From JBLHKS01 sp047620505 (GTDB lineage Bacteria > Verrucomicrobiota > Verrucomicrobiia > Verrucomicrobiales > DEV007): DNA of 22,048 nt. The stretch is taken from contig JBLHKS010000118.1 of NCBI GenBank assembly GCA_047620505.1, forward strand, positions 1 through 22,048, written 5' to 3'. The notes below the pieces were generated by a model that did no database searches, had not been told where the DNA came from, and saw only the letters and a program-made list of their open reading frames with translations. Below are positions 15,783 through 22,048 of the stretch, piece after piece; the stretch's first letter is position 1, and the number at the start of each line of letters is the position of its first letter. A program made the position numbers and the translations under genes.

Positions 15783-17688
15783 CCGCTTGAGAAATCAGGT
15801 AGGCAGCAGCGCGCTTGTCATGACCGTGGTCATTCCAGCGATCCGGCTTTGGAAACGGCTTAACTCCGCGAATCATCCGCAGGCCGAGTTCCTCCATTTT
15901 TTCCCGCTGCCCGGTCCGGACGTAGAGCCGCATCAGGCGATGGGCCAGATCGAAATAATTCTCAAACTGCGTCCGGTTGTAAGAACCTTTTCCTCGCGAA
16001 AACGCGGGCTGAGCATCGGGAGCCAACAGCGTTTCGTACTGCTCGACCAGTAGCTCCGGCGAGGCGTCGTCTCCGCTCAGATTGAGCAGCTCCAATCGAT
16101 AGCGGCCGATTTCGGGGCTTGCCGCGACGAGAACTTCCAGCAGCTGCTGGGCTTGATCGGCTGCGCTGAATCGTTCCAGCCAGCCGTGAAAATCCATGAT
16201 CGGGTATTCTGAGCCCTTCGCCAATTCCTGAATCGCCCCGAGAGTTCCGGCCACGTCACCACGAATCCAATGCAGATTCGAACGCGACTGAGCCGAAAAT
16301 TTCTCAACATTCGAGCGAGCTGCGTCGGCCCAACGAGTGAACTCAGCCTCAAGACCAGTCGATTTCGCTAACTGCGCGAGCGAAGCAACCGCACCGAACG
16401 AATTTGCCTTCCCGGGATCCTCGCCCCAAGTCAACAGCTTGGTTTTTAGAACCATGTCAGGCTCACCCAAAGCGCTGTAGGCAGCCTCGAGTTTTTCCAG
16501 AACCATTCTCCGATAACGCCCAGCAGCTGCTGAGTTGTCGGGACGAAAAACCGAAGAGCCGGCCTGCTGCGAAAAGAAAGCCGTCTGTGGGACAAAACCG
16601 TCTTTTGGCAGATCGATTTTTTGCTCCGGCGCGAGCTTCAACGCATTCTCAAACGCCTCAGCCGCGTCGGCGTGTTTATCGAAAGCCTCGAAAACCTGCC
16701 CTCTCCGAATCGCCGCAGAAACCGGTGAAAATTCGCCCATCTTGATGAAATCCAGCTCCAACTTCAGCGCGGCGTCGAGAGCGCCTTCGTGGAGTCTCAG
16801 CTTCGCGAGCACCCGCCTGCCTTCGTTCGTTCCACTTTCGATTTGGCCCTGAATCGAAGCGATCAGCTCGTCCTTACGATCGCCCTTTTTGAACGCGCCC
16901 AAGGCCAGACGAATGAACTCGTCATGCGAAATTCCGCGCGGAATCCACGGGCAACCGTGCTCGAAATTATCGCCCGGAATCCCGAGTCGATGATCCAGAT
17001 CCAACTCCGTGATCTGCCGAGAAAGCAGGTCCAAAGCTTCGTCCTCGCGATCGCGCTCCAGCATGAAAAAAGCATGATCGAGAGCAAACTGAAGCGTTAG
17101 CGGATCGATCCGATCATGCCGGTCATGAATCCCCTGAATTCTGGTAAACTCAGCTGCCGCGTCTTCCCAAGCCTCCAACGCGATGAAGCGCCGGATCAGC
17201 CAGTTGTCCACGTGGCTTCCCGGTCCCAGCTCAAACGGCAACGCTGGCTGAGTCCAATGCCCGGCAGCGCCCGAAAAACCCGGCGGCCCACCTCCGACTG
17301 GCGTCGTTTCAACCGGATAATAATCCGCAGGCACGCCGGAGCCGATTTCTTCGCGATAAGCCCGAAAACTGGCCAGTGCCTCGTCCGTTTCGCCAACCAC
17401 GAGGTGCAACTCGGCTTCGATCAACCGGACTCGGATTCGGGTTCCATTCCCATCCAGCCCTTTGATTGTTTTTTTGGCGATGTCAGGAAATTTTCGCGCC
17501 AATCGGGCCGCCGCGTGCTCGCCTCCCGGCGTTGAAAGATAGGCTTGCAGCGCCTCCGCAATTTCCCCCTTCTGCTCGTGCTCCAGCCCGGCATGAAAGG
17601 CCTGGTGAATTTTTTGAAGTTCCTCCTGCTCGACGGCAACAGCAAAGAACGGAATGAGGACGCCAAAAATGAGAACAAGCCGATTCAT
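15664..17688 (-). CDS. Exported TPR-repeat protein, possibly the 5' half of a split gene
   Basis: A 674-residue open frame with a signal peptide (residues 1-18, LVLIFGVLIPFFAVAV). The mature part is helical and TPR-like: EIAEALQAYLS, ETDEALASFRAYREE, AWEDAAAEFTRI, EDEALDLLSRQI, KHADAAEAFENALKLAP. TPR arrays bind other proteins; no enzyme motif is seen. The last 25 or so residues (GENWRGSAGAARLDARWRGE...) are Arg/Gly-rich and look like out-of-frame coding. In the overlapping frame the same DNA reads as a natural-looking N terminus of the propeller protein. The first 640 residues or so are convincing. The start is the ATG at 17686-17688, directly before the signal peptide. It is divergent from the sulfatase across a 105-base gap and heads the operon that ends with the secretin. 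It contains two CAGCAGCTGCTG palindromes. Confidence 0.75.
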   Translation of the reverse strand: MNRLVLIFGVLIPFFAVAVEQEELQKIHQAFHAGLEHEQKGEIAEALQAYLSTPGGEHAAARLARKFPDIAKKTIKGLDGNGTRIRVRLIEAELHLVVGETDEALASFRAYREEIGSGVPADYYPVETTPVGGGPPGFSGAAGHWTQPALPFELGPGSHVDNWLIRRFIALEAWEDAAAEFTRIQGIHDRHDRIDPLTLQFALDHAFFMLERDREDEALDLLSRQITELDLDHRLGIPGDNFEHGCPWIPRGISHDEFIRLALGAFKKGDRKDELIASIQGQIESGTNEGRRVLAKLRLHEGALDAALKLELDFIKMGEFSPVSAAIRRGQVFEAFDKHADAAEAFENALKLAPEQKIDLPKDGFVPQTAFFSQQAGSSVFRPDNSAAAGRYRRMVLEKLEAAYSALGEPDMVLKTKLLTWGEDPGKANSFGAVASLAQLAKSTGLEAEFTRWADAARSNVEKFSAQSRSNLHWIRGDVAGTLGAIQELAKGSEYPIMDFHGWLERFSAADQAQQLLEVLVAASPEIGRYRLELLNLSGDDASPELLVEQYETLLAPDAQPAFSRGKGSYNRTQFENYFDLAHRLMRLYVRTGQREKMEELGLRMIRGVKPFPKPDRWNDHGHDKRAAAYLISQAGEKTLGALAVVLDGENWRGSAGAARLDARWRGEGDDRKS
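16138..16149. repeat. CAGCAGCTGCTG palindrome, copy 7
   Basis: In the TPR gene, reading Gln-Gln-Leu-Leu. The symmetry extends to 14 bases. Confidence 0.9.
16521..16532. repeat. CAGCAGCTGCTG palindrome, copy 8
   Basis: In the TPR gene, in the alternative frame, reading Ala-Ala-Ala-Gly. Only 372 bases from copy 7, the closest pair in the window. Confidence 0.9.
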
Positions 17689-17793
17689 CTTCCGATTAAA
17701 GCGAATCAGCGCAGGTCTGCAGACAAAGAAATCGTAAAAACGATGTCAGGTTTCATTCTTCGCAGCATTGACGCTCTCAGATGCCGCCACTAA
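17689..17793. promoter_or_regulatory. Divergent promoter region with two small dyads
   Basis: The 105 bases between the TPR gene (-) and the sulfatase gene (+) must hold the start signals of both. A perfect 10-base palindrome GTCTGCAGAC lies at 17715-17724 and a dyad ATCGT-AAAA-ACGAT at 17731-17744; either could be an operator. TTGACG at 17768-17773 could be a -35 for the sulfatase, but the -10 position 17 bases on would overlap its start codon, so I do not call a promoter sequence. Confidence 0.3.
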
Positions 17794-19164
17794 ATGAGCG
17801 GCATGATTCGCTCGATTCTCGCTTCGATCCTGATTTTTGCTTCAGCAGCTGCTGGTGCCGACAAGCCCAACATTCTCTTCATCATCGTTGATGACCTCGG
17901 CTACGGCGACCTTTCGAGTTATGGCGCTACAGACCTGAAGACGCCGCACATCGATGGGCTGATGACGAAGGGAATGCGATTCGATCAGTTCTACGCAAAT
18001 TGCCCGGTTTGCTCGCCGTCACGCGCCTCGGTTTTGACCGGGTTATATCCGGATAACGCAGGCGTCCCGGGCGTGGTCCGGACGCCGCTGGAAGGTAAGA
18101 CATCAAACTGGGGCAACCTTCGAGACGACGTCGATTTGATGCCGGAAGTTCTCAAAAACGCCGGCTACCACACGGCTTGCGTCGGAAAGTGGCACCTCGG
18201 AATGGAAGCGCCTGACATTCCCACAAGACGCGGATTTGATCACTTTCACGGCTGGCTAGGCGACATGATGGACGATTATTACAAGCACACGCGCCACGGC
18301 ATTCCCTACATGCGTTTGCAGGAGGATTTGATCAAACCCGAGGGCCACGCGACCGACCTTTTTTCGCAATGGGCAGTCGACTACATCAGCGATCGCGAAA
18401 AGACCGCGCCTGAGCAGCCCTGGTATCTTTATCTCGCCTACAACGCGCCTCACACGCCGATTCAGCCGCCTCAGGATTGGTTCGAAAAGGTCAAAGCGCG
18501 CGAAACTGGAATTAGCGATCAGCGCGCGAAATTAGTCGCCCTGATCGAGCACATGGACCATGGAATCGGGCAAGTTCTCGAGCAGCTTGAGGACCAGCAG
18601 CTGCTGGAGGAGACACTGATCGTCTTCACGTCCGATAATGGTGGTCAGGTCAACGTCGGTGCTCGAAACGCGCCTCTGAACGGCGGCAAACAGGACATGT
18701 GGGAGGGCGGAATTCGCGTCAGCACTTGCGCGGTCTGGCCAGATAAGATCGAAGCCGGTTCGAGATCGGACTATCCCGGTATAGGTATGGATTTCTTTCC
18801 GACATTGGCCGAAATCGCGGGTGCTGAGATCGAAGGCAAGATCGACTCAGTGAGTTTTGCGCCGCTTTTACTCGGTCAGGATTTCACCGCGCCTGAGCGC
18901 CCTCTCTTTTGGGTTAGACTAGAAGGAAATCAGAAGTACGGCGGCATTCCGTACCACGCCGCTCGCATCGGCGATTGGAAGCTTCTACGGAATCATTCGT
19001 TCGAGCCCTACCAGATGTTCAATCTCGCGATCGACCCGGGTGAACAAAACCCGATTCCACGCGCAAAAGCGCCGCAGAAATATAACGAGCTTTTCAATAC
19101 GCTGATGATGCACGTCAACACGGCCGGCAAGATTCCGTGGCAGCGCCCGAGCGAGCACGAATGA
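17794..19164 (+). CDS. Secreted sulfatase (arylsulfatase A-like)
   Basis: A 456-residue sulfate-ester hydrolase with a signal peptide (residues 4-22, IRSILASILIFASAAAGA). The signature CSPSR at residues 73-77 carries the cysteine that must be converted to formylglycine. Other active-site marks are the metal ligands D33-D34 (IVDDLGYGD), GKWHLG (K132, H134), H220 (NAPHTPIQPP), D281-N282 (SDNGG) and K299. Length and motif order fit the family. It would act in the periplasm or outside, probably on sulfated polysaccharide; the substrate cannot be told. No formylglycine-generating enzyme gene is in the window. Two ATGs, at 17794 and 17803, could start it; neither has a clear ribosome site. It is convergent with the patatin-like gene, four bases apart. 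It contains two CAGCAGCTGCTG palindromes. Confidence 0.95.
   Translation: MSGMIRSILASILIFASAAAGADKPNILFIIVDDLGYGDLSSYGATDLKTPHIDGLMTKGMRFDQFYANCPVCSPSRASVLTGLYPDNAGVPGVVRTPLEGKTSNWGNLRDDVDLMPEVLKNAGYHTACVGKWHLGMEAPDIPTRRGFDHFHGWLGDMMDDYYKHTRHGIPYMRLQEDLIKPEGHATDLFSQWAVDYISDREKTAPEQPWYLYLAYNAPHTPIQPPQDWFEKVKARETGISDQRAKLVALIEHMDHGIGQVLEQLEDQQLLEETLIVFTSDNGGQVNVGARNAPLNGGKQDMWEGGIRVSTCAVWPDKIEAGSRSDYPGIGMDFFPTLAEIAGAEIEGKIDSVSFAPLLLGQDFTAPERPLFWVRLEGNQKYGGIPYHAARIGDWKLLRNHSFEPYQMFNLAIDPGEQNPIPRAKAPQKYNELFNTLMMHVNTAGKIPWQRPSEHE
17843..17854. repeat. CAGCAGCTGCTG palindrome, copy 9
   Basis: In the sulfatase signal peptide, reading Ala-Ala-Ala-Gly at the likely cleavage region. Confidence 0.9.
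18595..18606. repeat. CAGCAGCTGCTG palindrome, copy 10
   Basis: In the sulfatase gene, reading Gln-Gln-Leu-Leu. The symmetry extends to 14 bases. Confidence 0.9.
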
Positions 19165-19168
19165 ATAT

Positions 19169-21943
19169 TTACTGCTGCCCTGCGGCGACTCGCAGCTGGC
19201 GAATTGCTTCAGTTCGTTCAACTGACCAACTGTAGCGAAGGTACGCCTTGTCCCTGTTTGAAAGCTGCCACGAAAGAGGCGGATCGTAGCCGCTCGGGAA
19301 GCCGTTGGGCTGCACGACGACGACTTTGACCAAATCGTGGATCTGCTGAATTTCGCTGATTTCCAAGTAGCCGTGCGCTTGTTGCAGCGAATCACGAACG
19401 TTCATCATTCCGGCAAGCGGCCCGAGAAACGCGTTGCTCCAAGGATCGGATTCGGTCGGAGCTAAACCGTTTTTGATCTCTGGAAGAATCCCATTTTCGG
19501 TCGTCTGATCGCCCGGAAAGGCTACTATCATAAGAATCGTGATCGACTTAATCTTTTCGCGGATCTCAGGGTCAGCCATCGCGGAACGAATCCACTCAAC
19601 AGTGGCAACTGTGCCGAGATTGTCAAAGTACCCTCCGTCAGCAACATAAAAGGATGGTGGCTCAACTCCATGATCATCGGCATGCCGCGCTCGAGCAGAT
19701 GGAGTGATTACCGGGAATGAGGCGGAGAGGCGAGCGGCAGTGACCTTGGCCATGTCGGGTGTCACCGAAGAATGACCATCGGCAGAATTATAGAGCGATG
19801 CGAATGTCCGGCCGGCGATGGCGCTTGGAAAATTCGGAGAACCACCGGAAATTTGAGGATAACTATCGGGAAAATTCAGGGTTGATATCGCCAACTGACG
19901 GCCCTCGGTTAACGACGTAGCGTTAAAGCAGACTCCCGGCATTTTCCCAGTTTCAGCGTGGTGCATCCAGTCTGAAATTTTTCCTTCACCAGCCGAATCT
20001 CCACGAACTGTTTCGACGGACCGAATCCAAGCACGTTCGATCGCCCAAGCGCGATCAATTTCAGGATCCTGAACTCGAACTGGGAGAAAAACCCGCCAGA
20101 GATCGGGATAGATCAGTCCCCAGAGCGCTTCTTGAAGACTAGCATCGGCAGCTGCTGCTGAGACGCGGCTGAGCTTGTCGGGATCTGGTATTCCAGTTTC
20201 AGTATCGAAGGATTCAAGGTAGTGAAGCGCGCCGACGCTGCCTCCGGAGGTCGAACTGATAAGATGAATCGATTTCGCGAACTGCGGCGAAAAATCCGGC
20301 TCATCCGGCTCATCCGGCTCATCCGGCTCATCCGGGTCGACCATTGAGAGACCTTGAAGCACCTGGGCGGTCCACGCAGCAGCTTGGATTCCCCCACCCT
20401 CGCAACATACCAACGTTACTTGGCCTCCGCTCTGTTCCAGGCGTGCCAGGGTCGAGTTTCGAAAGTCAGCCGGAGCCAGCATCGGGGCTCCGCTACTATC
20501 CTTAGCCTCGTGATCAATTATAAAATAATGCTCGGCATCTTTGGTCTGAAAATTGATCCAGGACAACAAACCGATCGCTAGAAGTATAGGGAAACGAAAC
20601 TGGTCAAGAATGAGCGTCATTCCGGAGAGAATCGCGACCAGAACCACTATTACACCAAGAACGTATGCCATCGCAGGGAAGAGATTTCGCACAGCAGCGG
20701 ATTCATTTTCCGGATGAAACATAAAATAACCGATGATGTAGAAGAGAAGAATCATCACCACCGTCGCAAAAGAAGTGGAATGAACTCGATTCACCTCATT
20801 TTGTGTTTCCTGATCCGCTCCAGCGACCTTTCCAAACATTTTCCCAAGTATCTGGGCTATCTTTCCCCCTGAAAGCGCGCGAACGATCAAACCCGCAAAT
20901 TGGAATCGCAGCCAGAAGAGCAGGAACATCGATACCAGCACCCCGATCAAAGAAGCAAGAACGCCAACCCCAATTTGAGAGAGCCGGTCTGGAGCTACGA
21001 TCTCATTACGATAAATCGCGACTACCAACATCGGGAGTGCGAGGAAAAACACAATTGTCGCGCGCTGGACAAGTCCGAGGCCCCCGTCCTTCCGGCTAAC
21101 TACTTTAATTGAAAGCCTGGCGTGAGCAACGGCTCGCACTGACCACAAAAAGTAGAAGCAGATCGCCGAAGTGACAACAATCTGTGCGCTGAGGGTCACC
21201 GTTTGTAGAAAATGATCCGTGATCATCGAGTTTTGCAACGTAAGAGATCCGGTCGCGCCCAGCCACGCCAATAATAGAAAGAGCCCCATGAAAAACAACG
21301 GAATCCGTTGGTAGAATAGAATTGAAAAAAGGTTTCTCCACGGTCGTTCGCCTGGATCCGACCGGTGGACCTGGACGCGGTGCGCAGTGAACGCGATCAC
21401 GATGAAAATCAGCCCGGCGTTGGCGATCCACCACTCAGCGTTATAAAATATCGGGCTCAGCAGCTGCTCAGCGTCTCCCTGATCGACCGCTGCCCGTAAT
21501 CCCATGTTAAAAGCAATACCCAGACAAAGAGCAACAGGCTGAGCGATCGCAACGACATAGCCCGTTATGCGCAGCCAACGGGCCCCACCGTAGCCTACAA
21601 TACAGACCCAGCACGCAAGCCCGACAGTCAGTGGAATCGTGATTGCTACCGCAAGCCTCCAGAGAGCGCTTCTTTTGGCGATATCGATTCTCGAAAACAG
21701 CTCTTCTTCGTCGATCGGCTCTCCTGGCTTCGGATCGTTGATCCCCGGAATGATGATTTCTTGCTCAGCCCAGGAGTCAAGAATTTGGCTCGCCTCTTCG
21801 CTGTTTGAGGCCAAAGCAAGTGAGCGAATTCCTTCCGGAGACGTTGGCGTCTTCAACTCGCCGTCCATCAGAAAAAGGGTCATCGTCGAAACGATCGTCG
21901 CGGCGAACGCCACCAACAAAGACAGACGAAGAAGGCGGTTCAC
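19169..21943 (-). CDS. Membrane-anchored patatin-like phospholipase
   Basis: A 924-residue protein. Residues 1-465 hold about ten or eleven hydrophobic segments (for example 6-26, 95-117, 126-148, 213-231, 250-270, 324-346, 392-409, 421-442). Residues 505-915 form a patatin-like acyl hydrolase domain. The oxyanion loop is EGGGIQ (G516-G518), the nucleophile is S566 in STSGG (where GxSxG is usual, the first Gly is Ser), and the catalytic Asp is D769 in DGGYFDNLG. It would release fatty acids from lipids at the membrane; the substrate is unknown. An acidic Pro-Asp-Glu repeat (residues 537-550) lies between oxyanion loop and nucleophile. The start is a GTG at 21941-21943, with no Shine-Dalgarno and no better start upstream. 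It begins 31 bases after the stop of another minus-strand gene and is convergent with the sulfatase. Confidence 0.85.
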   Translation of the reverse strand: MNRLLRLSLLVAFAATIVSTMTLFLMDGELKTPTSPEGIRSLALASNSEEASQILDSWAEQEIIIPGINDPKPGEPIDEEELFSRIDIAKRSALWRLAVAITIPLTVGLACWVCIVGYGGARWLRITGYVVAIAQPVALCLGIAFNMGLRAAVDQGDAEQLLSPIFYNAEWWIANAGLIFIVIAFTAHRVQVHRSDPGERPWRNLFSILFYQRIPLFFMGLFLLLAWLGATGSLTLQNSMITDHFLQTVTLSAQIVVTSAICFYFLWSVRAVAHARLSIKVVSRKDGGLGLVQRATIVFFLALPMLVVAIYRNEIVAPDRLSQIGVGVLASLIGVLVSMFLLFWLRFQFAGLIVRALSGGKIAQILGKMFGKVAGADQETQNEVNRVHSTSFATVVMILLFYIIGYFMFHPENESAAVRNLFPAMAYVLGVIVVLVAILSGMTLILDQFRFPILLAIGLLSWINFQTKDAEHYFIIDHEAKDSSGAPMLAPADFRNSTLARLEQSGGQVTLVCCEGGGIQAAAWTAQVLQGLSMVDPDEPDEPDEPDEPDFSPQFAKSIHLISSTSGGSVGALHYLESFDTETGIPDPDKLSRVSAAAADASLQEALWGLIYPDLWRVFLPVRVQDPEIDRAWAIERAWIRSVETVRGDSAGEGKISDWMHHAETGKMPGVCFNATSLTEGRQLAISTLNFPDSYPQISGGSPNFPSAIAGRTFASLYNSADGHSSVTPDMAKVTAARLSASFPVITPSARARHADDHGVEPPSFYVADGGYFDNLGTVATVEWIRSAMADPEIREKIKSITILMIVAFPGDQTTENGILPEIKNGLAPTESDPWSNAFLGPLAGMMNVRDSLQQAHGYLEISEIQQIHDLVKVVVVQPNGFPSGYDPPLSWQLSNRDKAYLRYSWSVERTEAIRQLRVAAGQQ
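20295..20335. repeat. Nine-base tandem repeat, 4.5 copies
   Basis: The unit CTCATCCGG (plus strand) is repeated four times at 20300-20335 with a half unit before it. On the coding strand it is CCGGATGAG, giving Pro-Asp-Glu repeats in the patatin domain. Perfect copies suggest recent slippage; the nine-base unit keeps the frame when copy number changes. Confidence 0.9.
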
Positions 21944-21974
21944 TGGTTTTTTGCAACGGTGTGGAAAACTTCCC

Positions 21975-22048
21975 TTAGAAATTGGCGTAGATTTCGTGCA
22001 GTCTGTCCACTGCCCGGTTCCAGGGAACCTCGCGGTAAACGAAGGCGC
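21975..22048 (-). CDS. C-terminal end of an unidentified protein, possibly a glycosyltransferase, cut by window edge
   Basis: Only the last 23 codons are inside the window, ending with TAA at 21975-21977: FVYREVPWNRAVDRLHEIYA and two more residues. The pattern of Tyr-Arg, then Trp-x-x-x-Val, then Leu-x-x-Ile-Tyr is what many group 1 (GT4) glycosyltransferases show at their C terminus, but the piece is too short for a firm call. It lies 31 bases upstream of the patatin-like gene on the same strand. Confidence 0.45.
   Translation of the reverse strand, partial: AFVYREVPWNRAVDRLHEIYANF

Noticed and set aside
15664..15797. Programmed -1 frameshifting at an A4 tract between the TPR and propeller frames
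   Set aside because: The propeller frame lies +1 relative to the TPR frame, so a standard -1 slippery heptamer would not join them; no downstream structure was identified either.
20295..20335. Possible CRISPR or iteron array
   Set aside because: The nine-base units are directly joined without spacers and keep the reading frame of a coding gene, so it is a simple tandem repeat.
1..22048. tRNA, rRNA, insertion sequence, transposase, integrase or phage genes
   Set aside because: None was recognised on either strand; apart from the palindrome the region looks like ordinary chromosome.

Overview
The window looks like a chromosomal segment from a member of the Verrucomicrobiota (PVC superphylum). 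Three things point there. A secretin and its partner resemble the Amuc_1098 and Amuc_1099 pilus-like proteins named after Akkermansia. A coaE-rho gene pair is translationally coupled, as in the polA-coaE-rho order I recall from PVC genomes. A truncated ECF-type sigma factor starts with the 'FATTRWSVV' signature common in Verrucomicrobia and Planctomycetes. Shine-Dalgarno sequences are weak or absent at most starts, and several starts are GTG. The species cannot be named from the sequence.

Layout, left to right. 1-439 (-): start of an ECF sigma factor cut by the window edge. 504-3026 (-): secreted CehA/McbA-type PHP metallohydrolase. 3027-3450: AT-rich gene-free stretch. 3451-4860 (-): divergent alkaline-phosphatase-superfamily protein like the one in ebo clusters. 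4924-8580 (-): housekeeping operon coaE, rho, RNase D, MEKHLA protein, preceded by a strong intrinsic terminator at 8602-8635. 8658-17688 (-): apparent operon of a secreted TPR protein, a propeller-HEAT protein, an Amuc_1099-like protein and an Amuc_1098-like secretin. 17794-19164 (+): secreted sulfatase. 19169-21943 (-): large membrane-anchored patatin-like protein, convergent with the sulfatase. 21975-22048 (-): last 23 codons of an unidentified protein, possibly a glycosyltransferase.

How they fit together. The secretin and Amuc_1099-like protein are parts of a type IV pilus-like or secretion complex. They are co-directional with two large repeat proteins that may be halves of one roughly 1,784-residue exported protein split by a single-base frameshift. 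The coaE-rho-rnd-MEKHLA block joins CoA synthesis, transcription termination and RNA processing. The sulfatase fits breakdown of sulfated polymers; the PHP protein is another exported hydrolase.

The most unusual signal is not a gene. The perfect 12-base palindrome CAGCAGCTGCTG occurs exactly ten times, spread over seven genes on both strands, where about 0.001 copies would be expected by chance. It sits in two reading frames (Gln-Gln-Leu-Leu and Ala-Ala-Ala-Gly), so it looks like selection or spread at the DNA level, in the manner of a highly iterated palindrome.
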